The notes under the pieces were generated by a model. The model was not told where the DNA came from and did not search any database. It worked only from the letters and a program-made list of their open reading frames with translations. Positions 24,213 to 31,571 of a stretch of 64,000 nucleotides of DNA are shown one piece after another (position 1 is the stretch's first letter; every line of letters begins with the position of its first letter). The position numbers were made by a program, and so were the translations under genes. This DNA comes from Nocardia pneumoniae NBRC 100136 (GTDB taxonomy: Bacteria; Actinomycetota; Actinomycetes; Mycobacteriales; Mycobacteriaceae), in the NCBI RefSeq assembly GCF_000308755.1, contig NZ_BAGF01000058.1, positions 204,247-268,246 on the forward strand, given 5' to 3'.

Positions 24213-24647
24213 ATGGACAGCAGCGGCGGTGGCGCCAGCATCGGACGACTTGTCGACAACCCCGGATCGCGTGGCGCGGGCACTGGCGGGCTCGTCGGCG
24301 GCTGCACCGTCGTCTCCGGCGGGCGGGGGTGCGGTCGTGATCGGGGCGGATGGGGCGGCGTGGCCGAGACCGGGATCCGGAGCGGCTGCCGGGGTGGGCT
24401 GGTCGTGCTCGCCGGTGGCTGGCTGGTCACGGGGTGGCGGGGCGCTGTTGCCGGTCGTCGTCTGGTCGGTGAGTCCTGGATCGGGAAGGACGGGAAGTGG
24501 CGTGGCGGGCTCGGAGTCGCCGCCGGTGCGGTGGCCGTCGGCGTGGTGGGTCGGAGTGTGCGGGTCACGCGCTGGGTTCGTGGCGGTGGCGGCAGTGGCG
24601 AGGTCGGTGGGTCGGTGTGCTGGTCCGGGCGCGGTGAGCGGGGCTGA
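24213..24647 (+). CDS. Glycine-rich SSB-like paralogue
   Basis: Aligns along its length with the element's own SSB: LVDNPGSRGAGTGGLV against LADNPEPRVTNTGKLV, RDRGGWGGVAETGIRSGC against RDRNEWVDAAKTVIRINC, and VAGRRLVGESWIGKDGKWR against VTGHRLTADPYIGKDAKPR. Many polar or aromatic positions are glycine, valine or arginine instead. It is a full 144 codons with no stop, and AGGAGG lies eight bases before ATG 24213. Either a divergent functional partner, or a copy drifting under GC-biased mutation that happens to stay open. Function unknown; divergent from ssb across 265 nt. Confidence 0.55.
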   Translation: MDSSGGGASIGRLVDNPGSRGAGTGGLVGGCTVVSGGRGCGRDRGGWGGVAETGIRSGCRGGLVVLAGGWLVTGWRGAVAGRRLVGESWIGKDGKWRGGLGVAAGAVAVGVVGRSVRVTRWVRGGGGSGEVGGSVCWSGRGERG

Positions 24648-24805
24648 TGCGGGCGGGTGCGGGTGGCGAGGACGGCTACCGCGGTCGGCTGCCGGATTTG
24701 CCTATTGCTTGGATCAAAATCGGCTCGCTGGTGGGTGCCGCGCGACGCCGAGCCTCCGGCCGCGCGGAGCTTGCGGAGCGCGGCCGTTGTGGGTCGCTGC
24801 GTGGC

Positions 24806-24827
24806 GCGGCGCGCGCCAGCGCGCCGC
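24806..24827. other. GC-only hairpin upstream of methyltransferase-like gene
   Basis: Perfect 9-bp stem GCGGCGCGC with GCCA loop, 12 nt before the first possible start. It could be a terminator of the upstream gene or block translation of the longer start. Confidence 0.5.
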
Positions 24828-24838
24828 CTTGATCCTGT

Positions 24839-25729
24839 ATGGCGAAATTCGGCAACAACTCGCGCAACGCAAGGGCCGCACGGAGAATCAAGTCCATGAC
24901 TGGTCTCGCGCTGACGCCGGAGCGTCGAACGGAACTGGCCGAACTGCTCGGAGACGAGTCTCGGCTGAAGGCTGAGTACCCGAAGGTGGCCGAGTACCTG
25001 GACACGGCACCGATGCTGTCAGGGACAGGCAATGAGGAGACGGACGCAGCGTTTGACCTGAGGTTTGTCCACTACATGACCGGTGGTGAGTCCGCCTCGG
25101 GGAATCCGTACTGGGACATCGTGGGGCCTTCCGTCTCCGTTGACGGGCAACGTCGACTCGTCAATGGCGGAAACTCGACCGGCAGTGTCCGGCTGGGCTT
25201 CGTGCAAACGATCTTGCAGAGCACCTATGCCTACGCGATTCCGTCCCCGGAGACACTTGACTGGGTGAAGACATGCAGCAAGAAGCGGACGGTCTTCGAG
25301 TTGGGAGCGGGGCGCGGCTACTGGGCGCGGCTGCTCGCCGAGGTCGGAGTGCACACGCGTGCCTTCGACTCTGAGCCGCCGCACAAGGTACCGAATGCTT
25401 CTTTCCCCGGTGCGGAAGGCCAACGGAATGCCTGGTACCCAGTCGGCGGTCTCGATGAGTTCGAAGCAGAGCTTGACCGCGACTCGGTGATGTTCCTGTG
25501 TTGGCCTCCGGGATGGGGTGACCCGATGGCGTCCAGAGCCTTGGACCTGTTCGAGGCGCGTGGAGGTCGCCGTCTGATCTACGTCGGTGAGCCGAAGGGC
25601 GGCAAGACGGGTGATGACGCGTTCTTCGACCGGCTGACGAACCGGTGGACGCTGGAATCGCAAGATGCCCGGTTCGTCTCGTGGTGGAACCTTGCCGACG
25701 TCGCGCAATGCTGGGTTCGCAACCAGTAG
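24839..25729 (+). CDS. Class I SAM-dependent methyltransferase-like protein
   Basis: About 296 aa. The SAM-binding motif FELGAGRGYWARLLAE sits near residue 150 and a WPPGWGDPMAS segment near 225 occupies the motif IV position. The N-terminal 130 residues are not recognised. ATG 24839 lacks a ribosome site, whereas ATG 24896 has GGAG nine bases upstream, so the protein may begin with MTGLALTPERR. Substrate unknown; proteins like this ride on actinobacterial elements. Convergent with the GntR repressor across a terminator. Confidence 0.65.
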   Translation: MAKFGNNSRNARAARRIKSMTGLALTPERRTELAELLGDESRLKAEYPKVAEYLDTAPMLSGTGNEETDAAFDLRFVHYMTGGESASGNPYWDIVGPSVSVDGQRRLVNGGNSTGSVRLGFVQTILQSTYAYAIPSPETLDWVKTCSKKRTVFELGAGRGYWARLLAEVGVHTRAFDSEPPHKVPNASFPGAEGQRNAWYPVGGLDEFEAELDRDSVMFLCWPPGWGDPMASRALDLFEARGGRRLIYVGEPKGGKTGDDAFFDRLTNRWTLESQDARFVSWWNLADVAQCWVRNQ

Positions 25730-25740
25730 GCCGAAACGAA

Positions 25741-25774
25741 GCGTGGCCCGATCGACGGTACGACCGGGCCACGC
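25741..25774. terminator. Bidirectional terminator
   Basis: A 10-bp perfect stem GCGTGGCCCG/CGGGCCACGC with a 14-nt loop between two convergent genes. Confidence 0.8.
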
Positions 25775-25789
25775 GGGAATTGCACTGCG

Positions 25790-26470
25790 TCAGGGTTGGG
25801 TGTCGAGCGCCATCCGGAAGACGAACGACTCGTAGCGGTCTCGCGGATACGACACGTCCGACACCATGAGTACTTGGCCGTCGGCCTTGAGGAAGCGCTG
25901 ACGGACTGCCTTCACGAGTTCCCCGGACGGCACCTCGAGCCATACAGCGTGTGTCGGTACGGGAGGCCGATCGGCAAGCGTTTCCTCAAGGATGTCGGCG
26001 GCGGTCACATCCGTGCCGGGCCGCTGATAGCTATCCGATATCGAGATAGGTCGCCCCTGCTCTGATGCCATCGTGATGATGTGTTCAACGTCGTCGCCTG
26101 GGGCGATGCCGAGCAGGGCGGCAAGCTCATCATCGGCGGGCGCTGTAGACGACTCGCGTTCAATCCGAACCTCATCTTCTCCGGCCGCTGCTTCATTGCC
26201 GAAGGTCACTTCAGGGTCTTCCATCTGCCGTTCCGGAGAGACACGAACCAACGTTGGGCGAGCCGCGACGAACGTTCCCCGGCGTTCGATGGTGTAGACG
26301 AGTCCTTGACGCAGCAACAGGTCGATCACCTTCCTGATGACAATCTCGGACACGCCGTGCTGCTTGGCCAGCTCGGAGTAGCTCGGTAGCTGCATCCGCG
26401 CAGGCAAGGCACCGCTGCGGATGTCTCGCGCTATCTCTCCCGCGATGGCAACGTACGCAGGTTCACTCAT
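25790..26470 (-). CDS. GntR-family repressor of the element (KorSA-like)
   Basis: Winged-helix GntR domain at residues ~5-70 (VAIAGEIARDIRSGALPARM, LAKQHGVSEIVIRKVIDLL, then GTFVAARP) with a C-terminal UTRA-type effector domain. Total 226 aa, close to pSAM2 KorSA, which holds transfer and replication genes silent. It is divergent from the Spd/tra operon across a 200-nt region loaded with GTATAC palindromes. Those are the likely binding sites for self-control and operon control. ATG 26470 has an AGGAGG-like site upstream. Confidence 0.85.
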   Translation of the reverse strand: MSEPAYVAIAGEIARDIRSGALPARMQLPSYSELAKQHGVSEIVIRKVIDLLLRQGLVYTIERRGTFVAARPTLVRVSPERQMEDPEVTFGNEAAAGEDEVRIERESSTAPADDELAALLGIAPGDDVEHIITMASEQGRPISISDSYQRPGTDVTAADILEETLADRPPVPTHAVWLEVPSGELVKAVRQRFLKADGQVLMVSDVSYPRDRYESFVFRMALDTQP

Positions 26471-26518
26471 TCGCTTACTCCTCCTCGTGGGCCGCCCTTG
26501 CTGATGATACGCAACTGT

Positions 26519-26644
26519 GTATACGCACAGGTCAGCACTTTCGCCCTATTCCCGTCAAGCCCCATTGCAACTGCGTATACGCAAACTCCTTGTGCGTATA
26601 CGCTGCTGTGTATACGCTGTTGTGTATGCACAAAGAGTGCATAC
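26519..26644. promoter_or_regulatory. Iterated GTATAC operator array
   Basis: GTATACGC-type palindromes at 26519, 26575, 26596 and 26610, with imperfect copies at 26624 (GTATGC) and 26639 (GCATAC). The last four are spaced 14, 14 and 15 bp. They fill the divergent promoter between the GntR repressor and the 26686 operon. Confidence 0.8.
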
Positions 26645-26685
26645 CGCTACAGAGCGAAAACACACTGCAACAAGGGGTCTGACAG

Positions 26686-27114
26686 ATGGCACTCAAGGAT
26701 GTTTGGTTCACCCCGGCGTTCGAGGACGCGTTCCCGATGGGTCTGTTCCTGCTGGGGGAGATCGCGCCGGTTACGGAGTTCAGCACCGACCGCAACGCGC
26801 CGAAGCGTCAGCGGCTGGATCTGGACGCCGAAGGCAACGGCACCGGTAAGCGGCTGTGGAAGGGCACGGTCACCGACCCGGCGGCGGCGAACGCGAAGCA
26901 GGCGAGCTTCGACGTGGTGTTCGTCGCCGACGTGCAGCCGGTTCCCGCAGCTCCGGAAATCGCGCGGGGTATGCGGCCGGTCGAGCTGGAGGGCTTGCAG
27001 GTCAAGCCGAAGATCGCCGGTCAGGGCGAGTTCAAGTCGATCGGCTGGACGATCCGCGCGACCGGCATCAAGGGCGACAACTCCGGTGCCAAGTCGGCTG
27101 CGAAGGCGGCGTGA
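26686..27114 (+). CDS. Conserved AICE protein of unknown function
   Basis: A 142-aa soluble protein, first gene of the transfer operon, eight bases after AGGGG. Composition is ordinary (MALKDVWFTPAFEDAFPMGL; PKIAGQGEFKSIGWTIRATG) and no motif is recognised. Genes of this kind stand directly upstream of spd and tra in many actinomycete elements. Directly controlled by the GTATAC array. Confidence 0.7.
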   Translation: MALKDVWFTPAFEDAFPMGLFLLGEIAPVTEFSTDRNAPKRQRLDLDAEGNGTGKRLWKGTVTDPAAANAKQASFDVVFVADVQPVPAAPEIARGMRPVELEGLQVKPKIAGQGEFKSIGWTIRATGIKGDNSGAKSAAKAA

Positions 27115-27116
27115 TC

Positions 27117-27356
27117 ATGTCGTTCTTCAACACCACCGTCTCCGGTCATGACGGGATCACCGCCGAGTACCACCCCGAGCGCGAATCGGCCTACGGCGAC
27201 GGTGTGATCCCGGCGACGGTGTTCATCGAGTTGTCGGGCGCGAATGGGTATTTGAGCCTGAGCATCGAGGATGCCCGCACGCTGGCCGAAGCTCTGCCGG
27301 GTGTTGTGGCCGAGCACGAGGCCGCAGTGTCCGCGTCGGTGGATAAGGCGGCCTGA
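27117..27356 (+). CDS. Small hypothetical AICE protein
   Basis: 79 aa, starting 2 nt after the previous stop. It has beta-rich segments (ATVFIELSGANGYLSLSIED) followed by a helix. No family recognised. Position inside the transfer operon suggests an accessory role in transfer or its control. Confidence 0.6.
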   Translation: MSFFNTTVSGHDGITAEYHPERESAYGDGVIPATVFIELSGANGYLSLSIEDARTLAEALPGVVAEHEAAVSASVDKAA

Positions 27357-27358
27357 CG

Positions 27359-28018
27359 ATGAATACGGCGGATCAGTCGGCGGGGATGCGTCTTGCGCGC
27401 TGGTCCGCCGTGGTCATCATCATCGCGGTCGGGGCAGCGGCGTTCCGGCTGTCGTTCGCGACGCTCAAGGACCTCGCGGTCCTGGCGCACATCCCGGCGT
27501 CGGATGCGTGGCTGTTCCCGCTGATCGTGGACGGCACGATCCTTCTCGCCACCTTCGGAGTGCTGGTCCTCGCCAACGCTCCGGAACGCCGGTTCTTCGT
27601 CACGGTGCTGATCATCGGCTCGGTGGTGTCGGTGGCGGGCAACTCGCTGCACGCGGTCGCTGCCGGGCGTGAACTGCCGTGGTGGGCCTCGGCGCTGGTG
27701 GCTGCGATCGCCCCGATTTCCCTGCTGGCCGACACACACGGGTTGGCGCTGCTGATCCGTGCGGCACAACGAGACTCGGCACCCGAACCGGCTCCGGCTG
27801 GCGTGGTCGAGCCTGCCGCAGAGCAGGCCCCGGCCGAACCTGAGTCTGAGCCGGAACCGGTGCCGGTCCCTGAGTTGGAGCCTGACCCGTTGCCGGTGCC
27901 TGAGCCGGTGCGGGTGGCTGAGCTTCACCCGGTGCCTGACGCACCGGTCCACATTCCTGTTCGTTCTTCGCGACCGCAGCAAACCATGCTGCCGATCGCT
28001 GTCCCTGTTGGGGGTTGA
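27359..28018 (+). CDS. DUF2637 membrane protein (Spd-like)
   Basis: 219 aa. The first ~135 residues hold four hydrophobic helices with DUF2637 features (AWLFPLIVDGTILLATF; AAIAPISLLADTHGLALLI). The tail is rich in Pro, Glu and Val repeats (PEPVPVPELEPDPLPVPEPV) and probably disordered. Spd proteins help spread transferred DNA between mycelial compartments. Starts 2 nt after the previous gene, in the same operon as Tra. Confidence 0.8.
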   Translation: MNTADQSAGMRLARWSAVVIIIAVGAAAFRLSFATLKDLAVLAHIPASDAWLFPLIVDGTILLATFGVLVLANAPERRFFVTVLIIGSVVSVAGNSLHAVAAGRELPWWASALVAAIAPISLLADTHGLALLIRAAQRDSAPEPAPAGVVEPAAEQAPAEPESEPEPVPVPELEPDPLPVPEPVRVAELHPVPDAPVHIPVRSSRPQQTMLPIAVPVGG

Positions 28019-28019
28019 G

Positions 28020-28334
28020 ATGACTGTTTCTGTTCCTGTTGTGGCGATGGGTGTTTCGTCGCTGGTGACCCTGTTGGCCGGTGTCGGGGTGCTGGGCACT
28101 TCCTCCTCGGACACCCCGGTGCCGCCCGTTCCGGCCGCTGCGTCTTCCTCCGCGGTAGCCAACACCACCGCAACACCGGCCCCGGCTCGGTCGGGGTGCG
28201 TGATGTTCTGCGAGGACCCCGGTCTGGGTCGGTCTGATGTCGATGAGGCTCCTGCTTCGTCCCCGGCTCCGGAGGGGTGCCGTCTGTTCTGTGAGTTGGA
28301 GCGCGGCCCGCAAGGTTGGGGGTTCGCCCGATGA
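28020..28334 (+). CDS. Small exported or anchored protein with two CxxxC motifs
   Basis: 104 aa with a hydrophobic start (VVAMGVSSLVTLLAGVGVLG), then a Pro/Ala/Ser-rich region and two similar cysteine motifs, GCVMFCEDPG and GCRLFCELERG. The start fits a signal anchor, placing the cysteines outside. ATG 28020 follows the DUF2637 stop; its own stop overlaps Tra by ATGA. Possibly a transfer-surface or Spd component; no family recognised. Confidence 0.6.
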   Translation: MTVSVPVVAMGVSSLVTLLAGVGVLGTSSSDTPVPPVPAAASSSAVANTTATPAPARSGCVMFCEDPGLGRSDVDEAPASSPAPEGCRLFCELERGPQGWGFAR

Positions 28335-29650
28335 GTCTCGCTGGAACGGTGATGCTCGCCGGTGGGATGTGCACGGGCGCGTCGGCGCTGTGGTGGCTGC
28401 GGACACTGGCCGCACGCGGCTCGGAGATGCTACCGGCTCGTGCTGCGCGTGAGGTCACTGCGGCTGCGCCGGTCGAGCTTCGCACGGCGGTGTCGGTGGT
28501 GACCGACTCGGGGCAACTGGAGTTGATGTGGCCTGCTCTCAAGCTGGGTTCGCCGCAGACCGGCTACCCGAACATCGTCTCCGCGGCCTACACCGAGTTC
28601 GGGATGTCGGTGGATGTGCAGATGCTCGGTGGTCAGTCGCTCAAGGACTGGAACAACGACGACACCCGCGACGCGTTGGCGCACTACTTCGGTGTCCCGC
28701 AGGTGACTGTGACATCGCCGGATCCGGCGTTCGTGCGCCTGGACCTGCGGGTGTTCGACACCCTGGCCGACACCGTCGTGGTGCCCGGTCCGGCGGGTGT
28801 GGTGGACCTGGAAGCGGTGCCGGTCGGGGTGACCGAGGACTTCGACACCTGGCGGGTGCGGGTGCTTTATGGGCACATCCTCATCGCGGGCGCTACCGGT
28901 TCGGGTAAGGGCTCGGTGCTGTGGTCGATCATCGCCGCGCTCGGTCCCGCGATCAAAGCCGGATTGGTCGATCTGTATTTGGCTGATCCGAAGGGCGGTG
29001 CGGAGTTCGGCAAGGGCGAGGGCCGGTTGTTCGTCCGGTTCACCACCGACAACGCCACCATCTTGGAGATGCTCAACGAGGCCGTGGAGCTGATGCGGGA
29101 GCGTCTGGCGCGGATGCGTTCGGCCGGTCTGCGCAAGATCGTCCCTTCCCCGGATGAGCCGCTGATTTTGATCATCATCGATGAGGCGGCGTCGCTGTCG
29201 TCGTATGCCAGCCGGGAGGAGCAGCAGGAGTTCCGGCGTTTGACGGGGTTGTTGTTGTCGCAGGGGCGTGCGGCGGCGGTGTCGGTGATCGCGGCGTTGC
29301 AGGACCCGTCGAAGGAGACGATGCCCAACCGGCAACTGTTCCCCGTCCGTGTGGGCCTGCGCCTGGATGAGCCGACTCAGAGCGGCATGGTCCACGGGCA
29401 AGGCGCCCGGGATCGCGGGGCACGCTGCGACGAGATCTCCGATGAGACACCGGGTGTCGGCTACGTCGGCGAGGACGGTTCGAGCGAGTTTGTGCGGGTG
29501 CGGGCGTACTTCGTCTCCGATGACGACATCGACGCCATCGTGGACGCCTACTCCCCGGCTCCGGAGATATCCGGTCCCGCTGAGGATTACAGCGGCTTCG
29601 ACCCCGATGACCTCGGCGACGAGCCTGAAGACGGGCCGATGGCGGCATGA
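28331..29650 (+). CDS. FtsK/SpoIIIE-type conjugal transfer ATPase (TraSA/TraB-like)
   Basis: 439 aa motor that moves double-stranded DNA between cells. Membrane-associated N-terminus, then Walker A GATGSGKGS at ~187-195, a YLADPKGGAEF segment near 217, Walker B LILIIIDEAAS at ~278-288, and LLLSQGRAAAVSVIAALQDP after it. A C-terminal region should recognise clt repeats. Start ATG 28331 overlaps the previous stop, and the stop overlaps the next start. It is the only transfer motor needed by AICEs. Confidence 0.92.
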   Translation: MSLAGTVMLAGGMCTGASALWWLRTLAARGSEMLPARAAREVTAAAPVELRTAVSVVTDSGQLELMWPALKLGSPQTGYPNIVSAAYTEFGMSVDVQMLGGQSLKDWNNDDTRDALAHYFGVPQVTVTSPDPAFVRLDLRVFDTLADTVVVPGPAGVVDLEAVPVGVTEDFDTWRVRVLYGHILIAGATGSGKGSVLWSIIAALGPAIKAGLVDLYLADPKGGAEFGKGEGRLFVRFTTDNATILEMLNEAVELMRERLARMRSAGLRKIVPSPDEPLILIIIDEAASLSSYASREEQQEFRRLTGLLLSQGRAAAVSVIAALQDPSKETMPNRQLFPVRVGLRLDEPTQSGMVHGQGARDRGARCDEISDETPGVGYVGEDGSSEFVRVRAYFVSDDDIDAIVDAYSPAPEISGPAEDYSGFDPDDLGDEPEDGPMAA

Positions 29651-29976
29651 AACGCGGTCTGGTCATCGAACAGCACGTGGTCGTCTACTGCGATACCTGC
29701 GGCGACCACTACACCGAGGGCGAGAACGAAGCGATCTGCTTCGACTCCATCACCCAGGCCATCGCCTATCTGACTGTCCATTCTGCGGGCGGTGTGGGCT
29801 GGGTCTACGACGGCGACAAAGTCACTTGTGACGGCTGCCAGGCCACCAACCGGTGCGCCGAGCACGGCCACACCTTCCCTGAGTCCTGGCGCACCACGGT
29901 GTGGCCGCTGGGCAATTCCACCCGTTCCCGCACCTGCGAAGTGTGCGGCGTCCCCGAGATCGAGGCCCAACCATGA
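29647..29976 (+). CDS. Cys-rich (zinc-ribbon-like) hypothetical protein
   Basis: 109 aa with paired cysteines: YCDTCGDHY, CDGCQATNRCAEH and CEVCGVPE. These would make one or two zinc sites. No family recognised. Coupled by ATGA overlaps to Tra before it and to the next small gene, so it belongs to the tra-rep unit. Confidence 0.65.
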   Translation: MKRGLVIEQHVVVYCDTCGDHYTEGENEAICFDSITQAIAYLTVHSAGGVGWVYDGDKVTCDGCQATNRCAEHGHTFPESWRTTVWPLGNSTRSRTCEVCGVPEIEAQP

Positions 29977-30155
29977 GCAACCACCGCTACGACGACAACG
30001 TCATCGACCTGCAAGCCCGCCGACGCTGCCACCTGGAACGCTCCGGGCTGGACTCGGCCGCGATCGCCGCGCACCTGCTGGCCGAGACCGGGGCTGTCCC
30101 GCTGTGGGACGACACCGACGACCACGACTACGACGGCGGGGACTGGGCGGCATGA
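29973..30155 (+). CDS. Small acidic hypothetical protein
   Basis: 60 aa, with a short helix (SGLDSAAIAAHLLAETG) and an Asp-rich end (DDTDDHDYDGGDWAA). Only the ATGA overlaps at both ends and the intact frame support it. Confidence 0.6.
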   Translation: MSNHRYDDNVIDLQARRRCHLERSGLDSAAIAAHLLAETGAVPLWDDTDDHDYDGGDWAA

Positions 30156-30829
30156 ACACGACACGGCGCCCCCGGCTGCTGGATCTGTACTGCGGTGCTG
30201 GTGGGGCGAGCATGGGCTATCACCGGGCGGGGTTCGAGGTCGTGGGCGTGGACATTCGCCCGCAACCGCGGTATCCGTTCGAGTTCCACCAGGATGACGC
30301 GTTGGAGTTCCTGGACGCGCACGGACACGAGTTCGACGTGGTCACCGCCTCCCCACCGTGCCACGACCACACCCCGCTGGCGGCCCGCGCGGGTGTCGAC
30401 GGCTCGGGCTGGCTGCTGGCGGCGACACTCGAACGGCTGGCCGCTGGGCCGGTGGCGTGGGTGGTGGAGAACGTCATGGGCGCCGCGATGCGCGCGGATC
30501 TCGTGTTGTGCGGCAGTATGTTCGGGCTGCGCACCTACCGACACCGCAAGTTCGCCATCGACCCGCGTGTGCCGTTGCTGCCGCCGGTGCCGTGGCATCC
30601 CGCCCACACCACCCGCACCAGCACCAAGCAGCGCCGCCGTGACTTCGCCGCCGGACACCACATCTCGATCACCGGTGATGTCGGCACCTGGGCGGGACCG
30701 GCGTGCATGGGCATCGACTGGATGACCGGCCAAGAACTCTCGCTGGCGATCCCACCGGCCTACACCGAACACCTCGGCCGCCACCTGCTCACCGCCGTCA
30801 CCGGCACACCGGAAGTGGGTGCGGCATGA
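30152..30829 (+). CDS. DNA cytosine methyltransferase-like protein
   Basis: 225 aa. Motif I LLDLYCGAGGASMGYHRAGF at the start, a catalytic SPPCHD loop (motif IV Cys) near residue 67, and VVENVMGA (motif VI ENV) near 108. The C-terminal half is shorter than in full C5-methyltransferases and no classical target-recognition domain is visible. This matches phage-type 'DNA methylase' proteins that may protect incoming element DNA from restriction. Coupled by ATGA to both neighbours. Confidence 0.75.
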   Translation: MNTTRRPRLLDLYCGAGGASMGYHRAGFEVVGVDIRPQPRYPFEFHQDDALEFLDAHGHEFDVVTASPPCHDHTPLAARAGVDGSGWLLAATLERLAAGPVAWVVENVMGAAMRADLVLCGSMFGLRTYRHRKFAIDPRVPLLPPVPWHPAHTTRTSTKQRRRDFAAGHHISITGDVGTWAGPACMGIDWMTGQELSLAIPPAYTEHLGRHLLTAVTGTPEVGAA

Positions 30830-31005
30830 GTGGCGACACAACCAGTGGGACCGCGCGGCAACGGAATCCGATCGTCACGGCGGCCGCCGAACAGGTGGCG
30901 AAGTCCAAGCGCCGTCGCACCAGCAAGGCCCGGGATCTGCCGCGGTGGGAGTGCCCCGACCAGATGACCCTCTTCGACCACTCTAGCTCGGAGGCCGACC
31001 AATGA
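30826..31005 (+). CDS. Small basic hypothetical protein
   Basis: 59 aa with a basic centre (KSKRRRTSKARDLPRWECP), ending in an acidic stretch. No domain recognised. ATGA overlaps on both sides place it in the tra-rep unit. Confidence 0.6.
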   Translation: MSGDTTSGTARQRNPIVTAAAEQVAKSKRRRTSKARDLPRWECPDQMTLFDHSSSEADQ

Positions 31006-31571
31006 CCCCCAAGACCAGCACTACTGGGAACACTGCCCGCCTGGATGTCTTCGACGTGTTCGCGTTGGGCCTGCTCAACCTCCTGTGGGCAACGCTCACC
31101 GGCGTGTGGTGGCTGCTGCTGTTCCCGATGTTCTCTCTCCCGATCGTCCTCGCGGCCGTGGCCGGCCTTTTCTGGGGACCGGTCGCGGCCCTCGGGGTGG
31201 TCGGGGTGTCCCTCGCGGGGATCATGCTCTGGCGGCAGCGGCGCCCGGAGATGTTCGAGCGGTGGGTTACCCGCCGGGCACGCACCCGGTTCCTGACCTG
31301 GTTCCGCTACCGGCGCCGCTGGGCCAAGCTCATGACTGCTTGCCACCTGAGTATCGACCGCAACGACCGCACGTTCATCCCACGACTGTTGTCGGCTGAC
31401 ATCGGCCGGGTCTCGCATCTGGCGCACGCCTTCGGCGCCCTGGACTGCCGCGCCACCATCACCGGACCCGGCACCGTCGAGTTGGCCTTCCGCCGCTCGG
31501 ATTCCCTCGCTGACACGGTGATCCTGCCGCGGGTGGACCACTGGACCGAGGGGCAGGGACGCGCGGCATGA
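31002..31571 (+). CDS. Membrane protein resembling the front part of the Tra ATPase
   Basis: 189 aa with two hydrophobic helices at ~20-75, a basic stretch (RRARTRFLTWFRYRRRW), and a soluble C-terminal segment. The SDSLADTVILPR segment near residue 170 resembles DTLADTVVVPG in this element's Tra just before its ATPase core. It therefore looks like a Tra N-terminal module without the motor and could be a membrane partner of Tra. Coupled to rep by ATGA. Confidence 0.65.
   Translation: MTPKTSTTGNTARLDVFDVFALGLLNLLWATLTGVWWLLLFPMFSLPIVLAAVAGLFWGPVAALGVVGVSLAGIMLWRQRRPEMFERWVTRRARTRFLTWFRYRRRWAKLMTACHLSIDRNDRTFIPRLLSADIGRVSHLAHAFGALDCRATITGPGTVELAFRRSDSLADTVILPRVDHWTEGQGRAA

Noticed and set aside
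23965..24975. 336-codon plus-strand frame
   Set aside because: Covers the SSB promoter and the Gly-rich SSB paralogue in a different frame; the paralogue frame has an SSB-like pattern and a ribosome site, this one has neither.
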